Of a DNA stretch of 27,642 nucleotides, positions 1-6,842 are shown piece by piece. The position numbers were made by a program, and so were the translations under genes. Under the pieces are notes generated by a model. It saw nothing but the letters and a program-made list of their open reading frames with translations. It was not told where the DNA came from and did no database searches. Source of the DNA: Sutterella sp. (GTDB lineage: Bacteria > Pseudomonadota > Gammaproteobacteria > Burkholderiales > Burkholderiaceae_F); NCBI GenBank assembly GCA_020025955.1, contig JAHHRF010000022.1, forward strand, positions 1 through 27,642, read 5' to 3'. How positions within the stretch are numbered: the stretch's first letter is position 1; each line of letters opens with the position of its first letter.

Positions 1-91
1 GAGTCGGTATCCCGCAAACTCGGGATCTTATAGAGCAGGTAACCCGTAGTTTAGGCTGTTCCCTCGGGGGCGTTCTCTTTTGGGGTAAAGA

Positions 92-129
92 AAAGCCCGC
101 TGGCCTTATAGAGGGCTCCAGCGGGCTTT
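92..129 (-). terminator. Rho-independent terminator of the eptA-like gene
   Basis: A perfect 12-bp stem (aaagcccgctgg at 92-103 pairing with ccagcgggcttt at 118-129) closes a 14-nt loop. It lies 6 nt beyond the stop codon of the minus-strand phosphoethanolamine transferase. On the minus strand the stem is followed by a T-rich run (ttttcttt). The A/T-rich stem ends mean it could also work for a plus-strand gene entering from the left. Confidence 0.85.
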
Positions 130-135
130 CTTGTC

Positions 136-1788
136 TTACTTCTCAGGGAAGCTCGACGTGATATCCAATTTCGCGTCATACGGCTTGGTTTTCACCTTTA
201 AGAGCCCTAAGACGGTCGAGAAGAGATTGTCGTGGCTTAACGCCGTATCCTTCTTGGCGTCCAGTGCCTTGAGGTTCACCTGATAGGTCGACTGAAAGGC
301 GGGATTCATCCACAAGAACCCCGGAATGTGGGTTTGCTCTTTGGGGGCCACCATCAAGGGAGCGCCATGCAAATACAAGCCCTTTTCCCCTAAGCTCTCG
401 CCATGGTCACTCATGTAGAGAAGCCCGGCGTTTAAATGGGGACGCGCCTTCATCTCACGAATCAAGCTCGCCATCACCCAGTCGCTGTAGCGAACGGAAT
501 TGTCAAAGGCGTTAACGATGGTAGAGCGCTCACAGCTCGTCAAGTCCGCGTCGTCACACTCAGGCAAGAAGGCCTTTCGAGCGGCGTCACTACGCTCAAA
601 ATACTTCGGGCCATGCGCCCCCATCATGTGGAAAAAGACCACCGTGGGTTTCTCGGGCTTGAGCCCCGCCAAAATACGCTGCAACTCGGGGATAAAGACC
701 CCATCCAAGCATTCGTTATCGGACGCGCAGTATTCTTCCGTCATCTTGGGACTCAACGACGTCACCCCTTGGCAAGCGCCTTTACAGCCCCCTTGGTTGT
801 CGACCCAGATCACATCAAAGCCCGCACGCTTTAAAAGTGCCGGCAAGGCTTCTTCCTTGAGGATTTGCTTGCGATCGTAGTTGGCACGACCCACACGGCT
901 CATCATGCAAGGAACCGACACGTCGGTGCTCGTCCCACAAGACGTTAAGTCCGTGAAGTTAATCACGTCCAAGGTTTTAAGTTCCGGCGTCGTATCGCGT
1001 TCGTACCCGCTCAAGCCCCAGTTCGCGGCGCGGGTGGTTTCCCCCACCATCACGACGAACACCGTCGGGTCTTTGGGCGTAATAGTCATCGTGGGCGCGT
1101 CGTCTAACACCAAGCGATCTCGCACTTCATCGGGATTGTCATCCTCCACGAAGGTTTTCCCCGTGGACCAGATGACGTTCAAGGGAGCGATGTAGTAGCG
1201 AAGGGTGCGGTCGGAGCGGTTAATCCCAGCAAAGTCTTGGAAGTTCAAGGCCACCATCGCGATACCTAAGATAAAGGCCAAGAGGGCGCCCGCTGCCTTC
1301 ATTAACCACCCCCAGCGAATATCACGACGCTTCGGGGCGCAGAGCCACGCGAGAATCATGGGCGGCAGACTAATCACCATCCACCAAAAGACCGTACGCA
1401 GGCTAAAGTACCCGGCCATTTCGCCCGAATTCGTCGCCAACACGTTACGCATCATGTTGGGGGTCATCACGGTGCCGTAGAACAATTCCCCACAGCAGGC
1501 CGTCCCACCCAGGGCCGCCAACACCGTTAAGAGCCCCTTAAAGACGGGGCGCGGTAAGAAGGAGAGCACCATCAAAATGGTGGTGGCCATCAAAAACAAA
1601 AACGTCCCGAAGACCAAGGGAATCTGCCACGACCCATCCGGGGCGGCCTGGGCCAAGCGAGTCCAGTACGGAATATCAAAGACGAGCGTCCACCAAGCGG
1701 CCGTCAATAACACCGTCAATAAGGTGCCAGGACGACGCGAGCGCTTGGGCGCATCGTAGAGCGAATAAGTTTTTCGTTGTTTAAACAT
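136..1788 (-). CDS. eptA: Lipid A phosphoethanolamine transferase (EptA/MCR family)
   Basis: Transfers phosphoethanolamine from phosphatidylethanolamine to lipid A phosphates at the periplasmic face of the inner membrane. This lowers surface negative charge and sensitivity to cationic peptides. The 550-residue protein has about five N-terminal membrane segments (near residues 22-40, 56-77, 83-100, 132-150, 162-182) and then a periplasmic alkaline-phosphatase-like sulfatase domain. Family residues are all visible: metal ligand E250 in VGETTRAANWG, the phosphoenzyme Thr T286 in SCGTSTDVSVPC, D461/H462 in YMSDHGES and H474 in YLHGAP. Cysteines pair as in the family (284/294, 354/360, 411/419), with an extra close pair at 335/339. 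Length is normal for EptA/MCR enzymes. It is transcribed alone, divergently from the Trm112-like gene, and ends in a terminator. An intrinsic chromosomal EptA is more likely than an acquired mcr gene because nothing mobile flanks it. The exact lipid A position modified cannot be read from sequence. Confidence 0.93.
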   Translation of the reverse strand: MFKQRKTYSLYDAPKRSRRPGTLLTVLLTAAWWTLVFDIPYWTRLAQAAPDGSWQIPLVFGTFLFLMATTILMVLSFLPRPVFKGLLTVLAALGGTACCGELFYGTVMTPNMMRNVLATNSGEMAGYFSLRTVFWWMVISLPPMILAWLCAPKRRDIRWGWLMKAAGALLAFILGIAMVALNFQDFAGINRSDRTLRYYIAPLNVIWSTGKTFVEDDNPDEVRDRLVLDDAPTMTITPKDPTVFVVMVGETTRAANWGLSGYERDTTPELKTLDVINFTDLTSCGTSTDVSVPCMMSRVGRANYDRKQILKEEALPALLKRAGFDVIWVDNQGGCKGACQGVTSLSPKMTEEYCASDNECLDGVFIPELQRILAGLKPEKPTVVFFHMMGAHGPKYFERSDAARKAFLPECDDADLTSCERSTIVNAFDNSVRYSDWVMASLIREMKARPHLNAGLLYMSDHGESLGEKGLYLHGAPLMVAPKEQTHIPGFLWMNPAFQSTYQVNLKALDAKKDTALSHDNLFSTVLGLLKVKTKPYDAKLDITSSFPEK

Positions 1789-1952
1789 TCATTTCTCAAA
1801 CGTGTCAAAGCGGGGGATAACGTCTGGGAGACAAGGGAAGAACACCCTCTCGCCCGAGTCCAGCCCGCTTCGAATTAGGCAAAGTCCGCTTAGTGTAGCA
1901 GTCCCCGCCTTAGCTTTCCCCTCCAAAACGGGAGAGGTCTCGCGCAAATTAT

Positions 1953-1981
1953 CCGACTTTCCATAGGGATTTCGCTAAAAT
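1953..1981 (+). promoter_or_regulatory. Possible promoter for the Trm112-like/kdsB unit
   Basis: A -10-like TAAAAT at 1976-1981 sits about 17-18 nt downstream of a weak -35 (tccgac or ccgact around 1952-1958). Transcription would begin near 1988. That is beyond the upstream ATG at 1985 and supports the ATG at 2015 as the start of the Trm112-like gene. Inferred by eye only. Confidence 0.35.
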
Positions 1982-2014
1982 TAAATGCAACAAAATCCTC
2001 ATTTGAGACGCCTT

Positions 2015-2266
2015 ATGAAGCTCGACTTTTTAGATCGCTTAGTTTGCCCGCACTGTAAAGGCCGTTTAGTGCTCTCGGCGGCAACGGAAGAATTGGTTTG
2101 CCCGCCCTGCCGTTTGGGCTTTGAAGCCAAGGGGCGTTTACCCAATATGCTCGTGCGTCAAGCCCGAAAGTTAAGCGCCCAAGAAGTGGAAACCCTCTTA
2201 ACGCCAGAGCACCCGGGGGCCGCGGCCGCCGAAGCCCTGCGTGATGCGCAACGCGACCTTCAATAA
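2015..2266 (+). CDS. Trm112-like / YcaR-family zinc-ribbon protein
   Basis: A small cysteine-rich protein of the Trm112p-like family (bacterial YcaR, UPF0434), about 83 residues from the chosen start. The metal site is CPHC near the N-terminus and CPPC about 20 residues later, in LVCPHCKGRL and ELVCPPCRLGF; two CxxC knuckles can bind one zinc. Eukaryotic Trm112 is an activator subunit of methyltransferases. The bacterial family has no firmly established reaction, and it commonly sits beside kdsB and lpxK in Proteobacteria, as here. An ATG at 1985 would add ten residues. I prefer 2015 because the family usually begins just before the LDxLVCPxCKG motif and because a candidate promoter would start transcription after 1985. 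The C-terminal tail beyond the ribbon (about 35 residues, Ala/Glu-rich) is longer than in E. coli YcaR. It is followed 24 nt later by kdsB, probably co-transcribed. Confidence 0.82.
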   Translation: MKLDFLDRLVCPHCKGRLVLSAATEELVCPPCRLGFEAKGRLPNMLVRQARKLSAQEVETLLTPEHPGAAAAEALRDAQRDLQ

Positions 2267-2290
2267 CGTCTCACCCTACTTTTATTCGTC

Positions 2291-3061
2291 ATGAGTTTTA
2301 CCGTCATCATCCCTGCCCGCCTCAAATCGAGCCGTCTTCCCAACAAGCCCTTAGCGGATATTGAAGGCGAACCCATGGTCGTGCGCACGGCGCAAGCTGC
2401 CCGCGAAGCCGGGGCCGAGCGCGTTGTGGTGGCGGTGGACGACCATTCGGTCTACGAAGTCGTTAAAGCCAAAGGCATTGACGTCATCCTCACGCAGCCC
2501 GATCACCCGACGGGGACGGATCGCTTAAGTGAAGCGGTGTCGCAGCTGGGCCTGGATGACCAAGCCGTAGTGGTTAACCTCCAAGGGGATGAACCGTTGA
2601 TGCCGGGGCACATTGTGCGCGAGGTGGCAGACCTTTTGTTGAGCCGCCCTGACTGCGCGATGGCAACGGCGGCGCATCCCATCCGCGATGTGGAGAGTTT
2701 TTTAAACCCCAATGTCGTGAAGGTGACGCTTGATAAAAACAACACGGCCCTCACCTTTTCGCGTGCCCCGATCCCGTGGCCGCGCGACCACTTCCGTGAG
2801 ACGAAGGCGTCGTTGCCGGACGGCTTTGAAGCCCTTCACCATTTGGGGCTCTACGCATACCGTGCCGGGTTTTTACGTCGCTTCCCGCGTCTAGCCCAAG
2901 CGCCCCTTGAAAAGCTGGAAAGCTTGGAGCAATTGCGTGCCCTCTACTACGGGGAACGTATTGCGGTGATGGTGCTCGACGAGGCCCTGCCGCCCGGCGT
3001 CGACACCGAAGCCGATTTAAATCATGTACGCGCCCTCTTTCGTGCGCGCGCCCAAGGCTAA
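2291..3061 (+). CDS. kdsB: CMP-Kdo synthetase (3-deoxy-manno-octulosonate cytidylyltransferase)
   Basis: Activates Kdo with CTP to CMP-Kdo and pyrophosphate in the cytoplasm. This is the committed step for adding Kdo to lipid A, so it is normally essential for lipopolysaccharide. The 256-residue length is typical. The nucleotidyltransferase signature is at residues 5-19 (VIIPARLKSSRLPNK). The family motifs VNLQGDEPLMP in the middle, ALTFSRAPIPWPRD, LHHLGLYAYR and the C-terminal GVDTEADL are all present. No good Shine-Dalgarno sequence is visible before the ATG. Together with the 24-nt gap to the Trm112-like gene, this suggests translation coupled to the upstream reading frame. The product is functionally linked to the eptA-like gene at the left edge, since both act on the lipid A/inner core. 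Confidence 0.96.
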   Translation: MSFTVIIPARLKSSRLPNKPLADIEGEPMVVRTAQAAREAGAERVVVAVDDHSVYEVVKAKGIDVILTQPDHPTGTDRLSEAVSQLGLDDQAVVVNLQGDEPLMPGHIVREVADLLLSRPDCAMATAAHPIRDVESFLNPNVVKVTLDKNNTALTFSRAPIPWPRDHFRETKASLPDGFEALHHLGLYAYRAGFLRRFPRLAQAPLEKLESLEQLRALYYGERIAVMVLDEALPPGVDTEADLNHVRALFRARAQG

Positions 3062-3104
3062 ATCCCGCTCGGGTTTTACATCCCTGGGCTGAAACGTTAA
3101 AATT

Positions 3105-3118
3105 ATTGATTAATCAAT
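3105..3118. promoter_or_regulatory. 14-bp perfect palindrome upstream of adk
   Basis: ATTGATTAATCAAT is identical to its reverse complement. It lies 52 nt before the adk start, in the only AT-rich patch of the kdsB-adk spacer. It may be a regulator binding site or part of the adk promoter; no regulator is implied by the sequence itself. A smaller GGGG/CCCC hairpin follows at about 3122-3135. Confidence 0.35.
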
Positions 3119-3169
3119 GTGGGGGATGACACCCCTAACATGTCACTTAACCCTTAGAGGAACGTCAGT

Positions 3170-3823
3170 ATGCGTCTTATTTTGATTGGGCCCCCTGGTG
3201 CTGGGAAAGGCACGCAGGCTAAATTTATTTGCGAAAAGTTTGGGATTCCTCAGGTTTCCACCGGTGACATGTTACGTGCCGCCGTTAAGGCAGGGACCCC
3301 CTTAGGGTTGGCCGCCAAGGCTGTGATGGATAAGGGTCAGCTCGTGAGCGACGACATCATCATCGGCTTGGTTAAGGACCGTCTCCTTCAGGACGACGCC
3401 AAGAATGGCGCCCTCTTCGACGGCTTCCCCCGTACCATTCCGCAGGCTCAGGCCTTGCGTGACGCTGGCGTTCCGATCGATTTCGTTTTAGAAATCCAGG
3501 TTCCCGATGAAGAAATCGTGGAACGTATGTCGGGCCGTCGTGTTGATCCCATCTCGGGCCGCACCTATCACATCAAGTACAACCCGCCCAAGGTGGAAGG
3601 TAAGGACGATGTGACGGGCGATCCCTTGATCCAGCGTGATGACGACCGTGAAGATGTCGTGAAGCACCGTCTCCATGTCTACCATGACCAGACGGAAGCC
3701 TTGGTGGGCTTCTACAGCGACTTGGCGAAGTCGGGCGCAGCTGACGCTCCCCAGTACCGCGCCATCAGCGGCTTGGGCAAGATCGAAGACATTACCGCTA
3801 GCGTTTTCGAAGCGTTGAAGTAA
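3170..3823 (+). CDS. adk: Adenylate kinase
   Basis: Cytoplasmic enzyme that interconverts ATP + AMP and 2 ADP and sets the adenylate pool. The 217-residue protein is the long (LID-containing) bacterial form. It has a P-loop at residues 7-15 (GPPGAGKGT), AMP-site STGDMLR at 30-36, DGFPRT at 84-89, and a LID from about 122 to 159 including GRRVDPISGRTYH. The LID lacks the four zinc cysteines of Gram-positive enzymes, as expected for a Gram-negative. A strong Shine-Dalgarno (agaggaa) sits before the ATG. It lies 108 nt after kdsB and has its own possible promoter region with a palindrome at 3105-3118. A double terminator follows, so adk ends the transcript. Confidence 0.98.
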   Translation: MRLILIGPPGAGKGTQAKFICEKFGIPQVSTGDMLRAAVKAGTPLGLAAKAVMDKGQLVSDDIIIGLVKDRLLQDDAKNGALFDGFPRTIPQAQALRDAGVPIDFVLEIQVPDEEIVERMSGRRVDPISGRTYHIKYNPPKVEGKDDVTGDPLIQRDDDREDVVKHRLHVYHDQTEALVGFYSDLAKSGAADAPQYRAISGLGKIEDITASVFEALK

Positions 3824-3840
3824 GTCTCGACCGAAAAGAA

Positions 3841-3907
3841 AGGGGTGACAACACACCCCTTTGACAAAAACCGACGTCTCTCGAGAACCGAGAAGCGTCG
3901 GTTTTTT
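3841..3907 (+). terminator. Tandem terminator hairpins after adk
   Basis: Two hairpins follow the adk stop. The first is a 7-bp stem (aggggtg 3841-3847 / cacccct 3854-3860). The second is a strong 11-bp stem (aaaaaccgacg 3866-3876 / cgtcggttttt 3896-3906) with an inner tctcg/cgaga helix and an uninterrupted T run to 3907. The second is a classical intrinsic terminator. Confidence 0.9.
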
Positions 3908-4080
3908 CTTGCCCCTTTGGATTTTGCCCCACAGGTTTTAATGGGCTTTACACGTCGCAACACCTTTTACGAACAGCAAAATAAAACGGGCTGAAAAAAA
4001 TTTCTTCGCCAAAACCCCACTTGTGACAAGGCATTGGTCCCGTTCGGGTTTTCCTGATGGGCTTTTTTTTCATTCTCTAC

Positions 4081-4109
4081 TTGCAAACGATTCTCATTTA
4101 CTGCATAAT
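4081..4109 (+). promoter_or_regulatory. Promoter with overlapping Fur-box-like operator
   Basis: TTGCAA (4081-4086) and CATAAT (4104-4109) are separated by exactly 17 nt, a good sigma-70 arrangement. The 19 bases at 4083-4101 match the E. coli Fur consensus at 12 of 19 positions by my own alignment, including the ATTCTCATTT-type core common in real Fur sites. The site covers part of the -35 and nearly all of the spacer, so bound Fur would block polymerase. This predicts transcription only when iron is scarce. The promoter match is strong; Fur control is inferred. Confidence 0.6.
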
Positions 4110-4115
4110 TCATTT

Positions 4116-4268
4116 CAACAAACAGCGACGCGATTCACTCAAACAGTCAAGGGGTCGACTGGAATCGCCGGTTGCAGGGCTTGGCCTGCACACGAACGCA
4201 CTTTATCTCCGGTGTGCGCTGTTGGGGTCTATAAAGGTCGGATGAGCAAGGGGCTCATCCGACCTTTT
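4116..4268 (+). ncRNA. Candidate Fur-repressed small RNA (about 150 nt)
   Basis: The stretch between the Fur-boxed promoter and a 15-bp terminator has no ATG until one inside the terminator stem, so a protein is unlikely. From the predicted start near 4116, the first 50-60 nt are A/C-rich and look unstructured, a typical seed region. Next come a hairpin at 4173-4190 (tgcagg/cctgca), a second at 4197-4218 (cgcac/gtgcg, with a competing cacac/gtgtg pairing), and then the terminator. Size, promoter and layout match Fur-controlled sRNAs such as RyhB, PrrF or NrrF, which lower iron-protein synthesis when iron is short. No sequence relationship to those is claimed. Neighbours are adk upstream (well terminated) and a lipoprotein gene downstream. 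The alternative is an untranslated remnant of a small iron-regulated gene. Confidence 0.55.
4233..4268 (+). terminator. Strong intrinsic terminator of the candidate small RNA
   Basis: A perfect 15-bp stem (aaaggtcggatgagc at 4233-4247 with gctcatccgaccttt at 4253-4267) has a 5-nt loop and is followed by T-rich sequence. No plus-strand protein gene lies between this terminator and the adk terminator 330 nt upstream, so it must end a non-coding transcript. Confidence 0.9.
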
Positions 4269-4331
4269 CTTTATTTACCCCTACCCACTTCCCTAAACAG
4301 GGGATGGGTGCCCACAGTACACGAAATTCTC

Positions 4332-4355
4332 TATACTAAAGGCACTTCGTGTGCC
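4332..4355 (+). promoter_or_regulatory. Possible -10 element and leader hairpin of the lipoprotein gene
   Basis: TATACT at 4332-4337 resembles a -10 hexamer 85 nt before the lipoprotein start, with no good -35. It is followed at once by a small hairpin (ggcac 4341-4345 / gtgcc 4351-4355) that would lie at the 5' end of the message. Weak evidence. Confidence 0.3.
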
Positions 4356-4421
4356 ACATGAAAGTTCGGGCACTGCCCCACTCGCACACGTCTCTTACCT
4401 CTTCTTTTTTGAGACTTATCC

Positions 4422-5579
4422 ATGTTTTCCATGCGACTTCTCACAGCAGCCTCCTTGGTTACGCTGCTCGCTGGCTGCGTTAGCCTGCCGCCCGGCGCCT
4501 CCCACTTTTCGTTTAATTCCGAACAATCCACCCCATCGAACAAAAAACCGAAGATGGTGCCCATTGACGCGTCCGCCTTTGAAGCGCTCACCCAAGAAGG
4601 GATTTACTACTTCGATGGGGAGCGCACCAAGCGCTTTCTCTTAACGAAGGGGAAAAAGGGATACGTCCCCGTGCGCCACGGTGCCCACCACCAAGAAAGC
4701 CTCCATTGGGGCTCTGGGGCGTCTTTGCAGATCGAAAAGGGTCACATTCATGACCCGGTCAAGGTCGACACCATGACGATGGAGGGCAATCGCCTTCAGT
4801 TCACCTTTGAAAAGAGCCCCTTGGTGTTAACGGCCGAGCTCAAACCCTACTTGGTGGAAGGCTTACCCATTAAGTCCTTTTTAAAGACGCACACGGGGGA
4901 CTTTGAGCGCGTGGCGTACTTTGTAAGTAGCGACGCGGTCTTCCCGAAGGGCGCCATCGTGTGGCGCTCCACCTTAACGCTCAATCGCAATGAACTCTTT
5001 ATCCCGGGGAAAGCGAGTTTCACGGGGAGCGATACCTTAGAAGCCTTTACTCAACGCTTTAGCGGGAAGTCCCCCTATTGCTTGGCGCGCGCCCAAGGAT
5101 CGAACGCCTTCCCGGTGGGCTTACACTTTAAAGCCCCCATTGAAAAGAAAACGGCCCGCGTCAAGGGGCGTTTAGTGGAAGTGGCGCAATCGGGTCACGT
5201 GGACGTATTGGAAACGGTCCCAAAGAGCATCTTCTGCCGTGCGGTCAAAGACCAGACGGTGACGCGTGCACGTTGGGATTTGGGCTACGTCAATGGGACG
5301 CGTACGTTAAGCATTACGCTCCCCTCGGACCTGTTGCCTGAACAAATGGGCTTAAACGAACGCAATCACCAAGCGCTTCGCCCCGCTTTAGTGGAAGTCA
5401 TCCAAAAGAAGCGTCGTGCGGTGATCCCTGCTTTACTCTGGCAAAAGGGCGTGCCCTTAACGGATAGCCAGTGGCGCTTCAACAAGGTCGCGAGTGACGC
5501 GCTCGACGAAGCCCTTAAAGCCGCGAAACCTCGCCAAAAGGCTTGGGAAGCCGAGCACCAGCCTAAGAAAAAGAAGTAA
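4422..5579 (+). CDS. Putative outer-membrane or periplasmic lipoprotein of unknown function
   Basis: I do not recognise the family. The N-terminus is a clear lipoprotein signal: MFSMRLLTAASLVTLLAGC with lipobox LLAGC and lipidated Cys19 (Cys16 if the ATG at 4431 is used). Residue +2 is Val, so transport to the outer membrane is possible. The mature part (about 365 residues) is soluble-looking, with no further membrane segments. It opens with a Pro/Ser/Lys linker, then a Tyr/Gly-rich start (EGIYYFDGERTKRF) and a mixed alpha/beta pattern. The C-terminal 70 residues are helical and basic and end in KKKK. The mature protein has two cysteines (in PYCLARA and SIFCRAV) that could form a disulfide. 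A weak SD (gag) precedes the start. The gene is monocistronic with its own terminator and lies just after the candidate Fur-controlled RNA, from which it is separated by a strong terminator. Confidence 0.75.
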   Translation: MFSMRLLTAASLVTLLAGCVSLPPGASHFSFNSEQSTPSNKKPKMVPIDASAFEALTQEGIYYFDGERTKRFLLTKGKKGYVPVRHGAHHQESLHWGSGASLQIEKGHIHDPVKVDTMTMEGNRLQFTFEKSPLVLTAELKPYLVEGLPIKSFLKTHTGDFERVAYFVSSDAVFPKGAIVWRSTLTLNRNELFIPGKASFTGSDTLEAFTQRFSGKSPYCLARAQGSNAFPVGLHFKAPIEKKTARVKGRLVEVAQSGHVDVLETVPKSIFCRAVKDQTVTRARWDLGYVNGTRTLSITLPSDLLPEQMGLNERNHQALRPALVEVIQKKRRAVIPALLWQKGVPLTDSQWRFNKVASDALDEALKAAKPRQKAWEAEHQPKKKK

Positions 5580-5594
5580 CGCGTAACCCAAGAG

Positions 5595-5631
5595 AAAAGC
5601 CGACCGAGTCATTTGACCTCGATCGGCTTTT
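5595..5631 (+). terminator. Intrinsic terminator of the lipoprotein gene
   Basis: The outer stem aaaagccga/tcggctttt (5595-5603 with 5623-5631) continues after one mismatch into cgag/ctcg and closes a 9-nt loop, followed by tccttttg. It starts 15 nt after the stop codon. The A-rich 5' side could also terminate minus-strand transcription. Confidence 0.88.
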
Positions 5632-5662
5632 CCTTTTGCCTCACTTTTTCTTAATTTTTAAA

Positions 5663-5716
5663 AGGATCCGAGACCGTCGGGCGTCCTGGTGCTCTGAAAG
5701 TTCGATCTCGGATCCT
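5663..5716 (-). terminator. Long-loop terminator-like inverted repeat after the pirin gene
   Basis: The perfect 11-bp arms aggatccgaga (5663-5673) and tctcggatcct (5706-5716) enclose 32 nt. On the minus strand the structure follows the pirin stop by 13 nt and is followed by a T/A-rich run (ttttaaaaatt). The stem suits a terminator, but the loop is unusually long and its interior shows only weak pairing. Confidence 0.6.
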
Positions 5717-5729
5717 CACCCCTAACGGA

Positions 5730-6443
5730 TTACTGCAAATCAAAGAGAAGGAATTCGGTGTCCGCCTTCACCGTCAAGCGCACCTTGGAGGCGTCAACAA
5801 GAGCCAAGGCGTCCGATTCGCCTAAGCGCCCAATCACTTCCCCATCAGCACTTACTTCCACATCCCCATGGACAATCTGGAACCAGTAGCGACGGGCGTT
5901 ATCGACGTCTAACGTGATTTCAGCGCCCGCCTTGTACTGATGGCGCTCTAAGCGCATGTCCTGATAGACCTTGAAGTGGCTGTCTTCACCCGAGGCTTCG
6001 GGCGCGAGAATCAACGTCGCCCCTTCCTGGTCGGGAAAAGTCTTTTGTTCATAGCGCGGAGTCACGTCCTTTTTATTGGGCAAAATCCAGATCTGATAGA
6101 AATGAAGCTCATCATCGGTTTCATTCATTTCAGAGTGGGTCACGCCAGTACCGGCCGACATAATCTGAATTTCACCGCGCTTTAACTTACGACGGTTCCC
6201 CATGGAGTCTTCGTGGGTAATTTCCCCGTTTAAGACATAGGAGAGAATCTCCATGTTCTTATGCGGGTGAGTGCCAAAGCCATTGTGGGCCTTCACGCGG
6301 TCTTCATTGATGACGCGCAAATCCGAAAAGCCCATGAAGTTGGGGTTGTAGTAGTTCGCGAACGAGAACGTATGGCGAGAATGAAGCCAGCCCCCGAATT
6401 CACCGAGGCCACGTTCTTTAGCGGTAACGATCTGGTATTGCAT
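5730..6443 (-). CDS. Pirin-family bicupin (YhhW-like)
   Basis: A 237-residue bicupin of the pirin family, the size of E. coli YhhW (a quercetin 2,3-dioxygenase-like protein). The N-terminal cupin carries the metal-binding set: H59 and H61 in GTHPHKNME, and H103 and E105 in VTHSEMN. The family signature also includes the RHTFSFANYYNP segment near residues 24-34. The C-terminal cupin (from about residue 125) is degenerate, as usual. The natural substrate is unknown; family members bind iron and some oxidise flavonols, so a redox or iron-sensing role is possible. The start is well supported by a ggaga Shine-Dalgarno 7 nt upstream. It is a single gene with a terminator-like repeat behind it and a 25-bp inverted repeat (6588-6612) upstream. 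It is convergent with the lipoprotein gene. Confidence 0.9.
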   Translation of the reverse strand: MQYQIVTAKERGLGEFGGWLHSRHTFSFANYYNPNFMGFSDLRVINEDRVKAHNGFGTHPHKNMEILSYVLNGEITHEDSMGNRRKLKRGEIQIMSAGTGVTHSEMNETDDELHFYQIWILPNKKDVTPRYEQKTFPDQEGATLILAPEASGEDSHFKVYQDMRLERHQYKAGAEITLDVDNARRYWFQIVHGDVEVSADGEVIGRLGESDALALVDASKVRLTVKADTEFLLFDLQ

Positions 6444-6842
6444 ATGAGTATCTCCAAAAAAGTTGTTTCACTCATGAAGGCCCACACTGAAGCGTTTCGA
6501 CACAAAGCGGATCGTTGTGAATCCGCCCCGTCCCATTCCTACCCAGTTGTTGCCCAGTGGGGTCTTCACTGAACCTGAGACCAGTCTATTCCCGACAAAT
6601 TCACTCGGGAATAAGGTAATGTGCTTATCCCCCATCGGAGAGAGGTGAACACGAAAGCCACTCACTCAACCACGCCCAACCCCCTCTTACACAACACTTT
6701 CCATAATTCGAAAAAATTCACCAAATCCCCGATTTTTGTGGTTTCATCACGCGCACTGAGACACTAAGAAGCCCCTATTCGTGAAAAAAGGGAGGCGTTA
6801 GCTCGAAAACTATCACCTCCCCTTTGGGTTTTTATCGCTTAG
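6444..6842. other. Spacer between the pirin gene and autotransporter 1
   Basis: About 400 bases without a credible gene; the short frames here show no family resemblance. It contains the upstream region of the pirin gene, an inverted repeat (attcccga 6588-6595 / tcgggaat 6605-6612, 9-nt loop) that could be an operator about 145 nt before the pirin start, and the terminator of autotransporter 1 at 6787-6835. The 6660-6780 part is A/C-rich and featureless. Confidence 0.5.
6787..6835 (-). terminator. Intrinsic terminator of autotransporter 1
   Basis: Stem aaagggagg (6787-6795) pairs with cctccccttt (6826-6835) with one bulged base. On the minus strand it is followed by an uninterrupted T run (tttttt). 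It lies 7 nt past the autotransporter stop. Confidence 0.8.

Noticed and set aside
3..161. Open frame at the left edge reading rightwards
   Set aside because: One plus-strand frame is open from the edge to about 161, but it passes through the 92-129 terminator hairpin and into eptA. A competing frame stops at 31-33. Neither can be assigned, so the first 90 bases are left unannotated apart from a small atcccg/cgggat hairpin at 9-26.
4023..4361. Small plus-strand frames across the adk-lipoprotein gap
   Set aside because: They begin upstream of the promoter and run through the 15-bp terminator, show no family resemblance and no Shine-Dalgarno. A non-coding RNA explains the region better.
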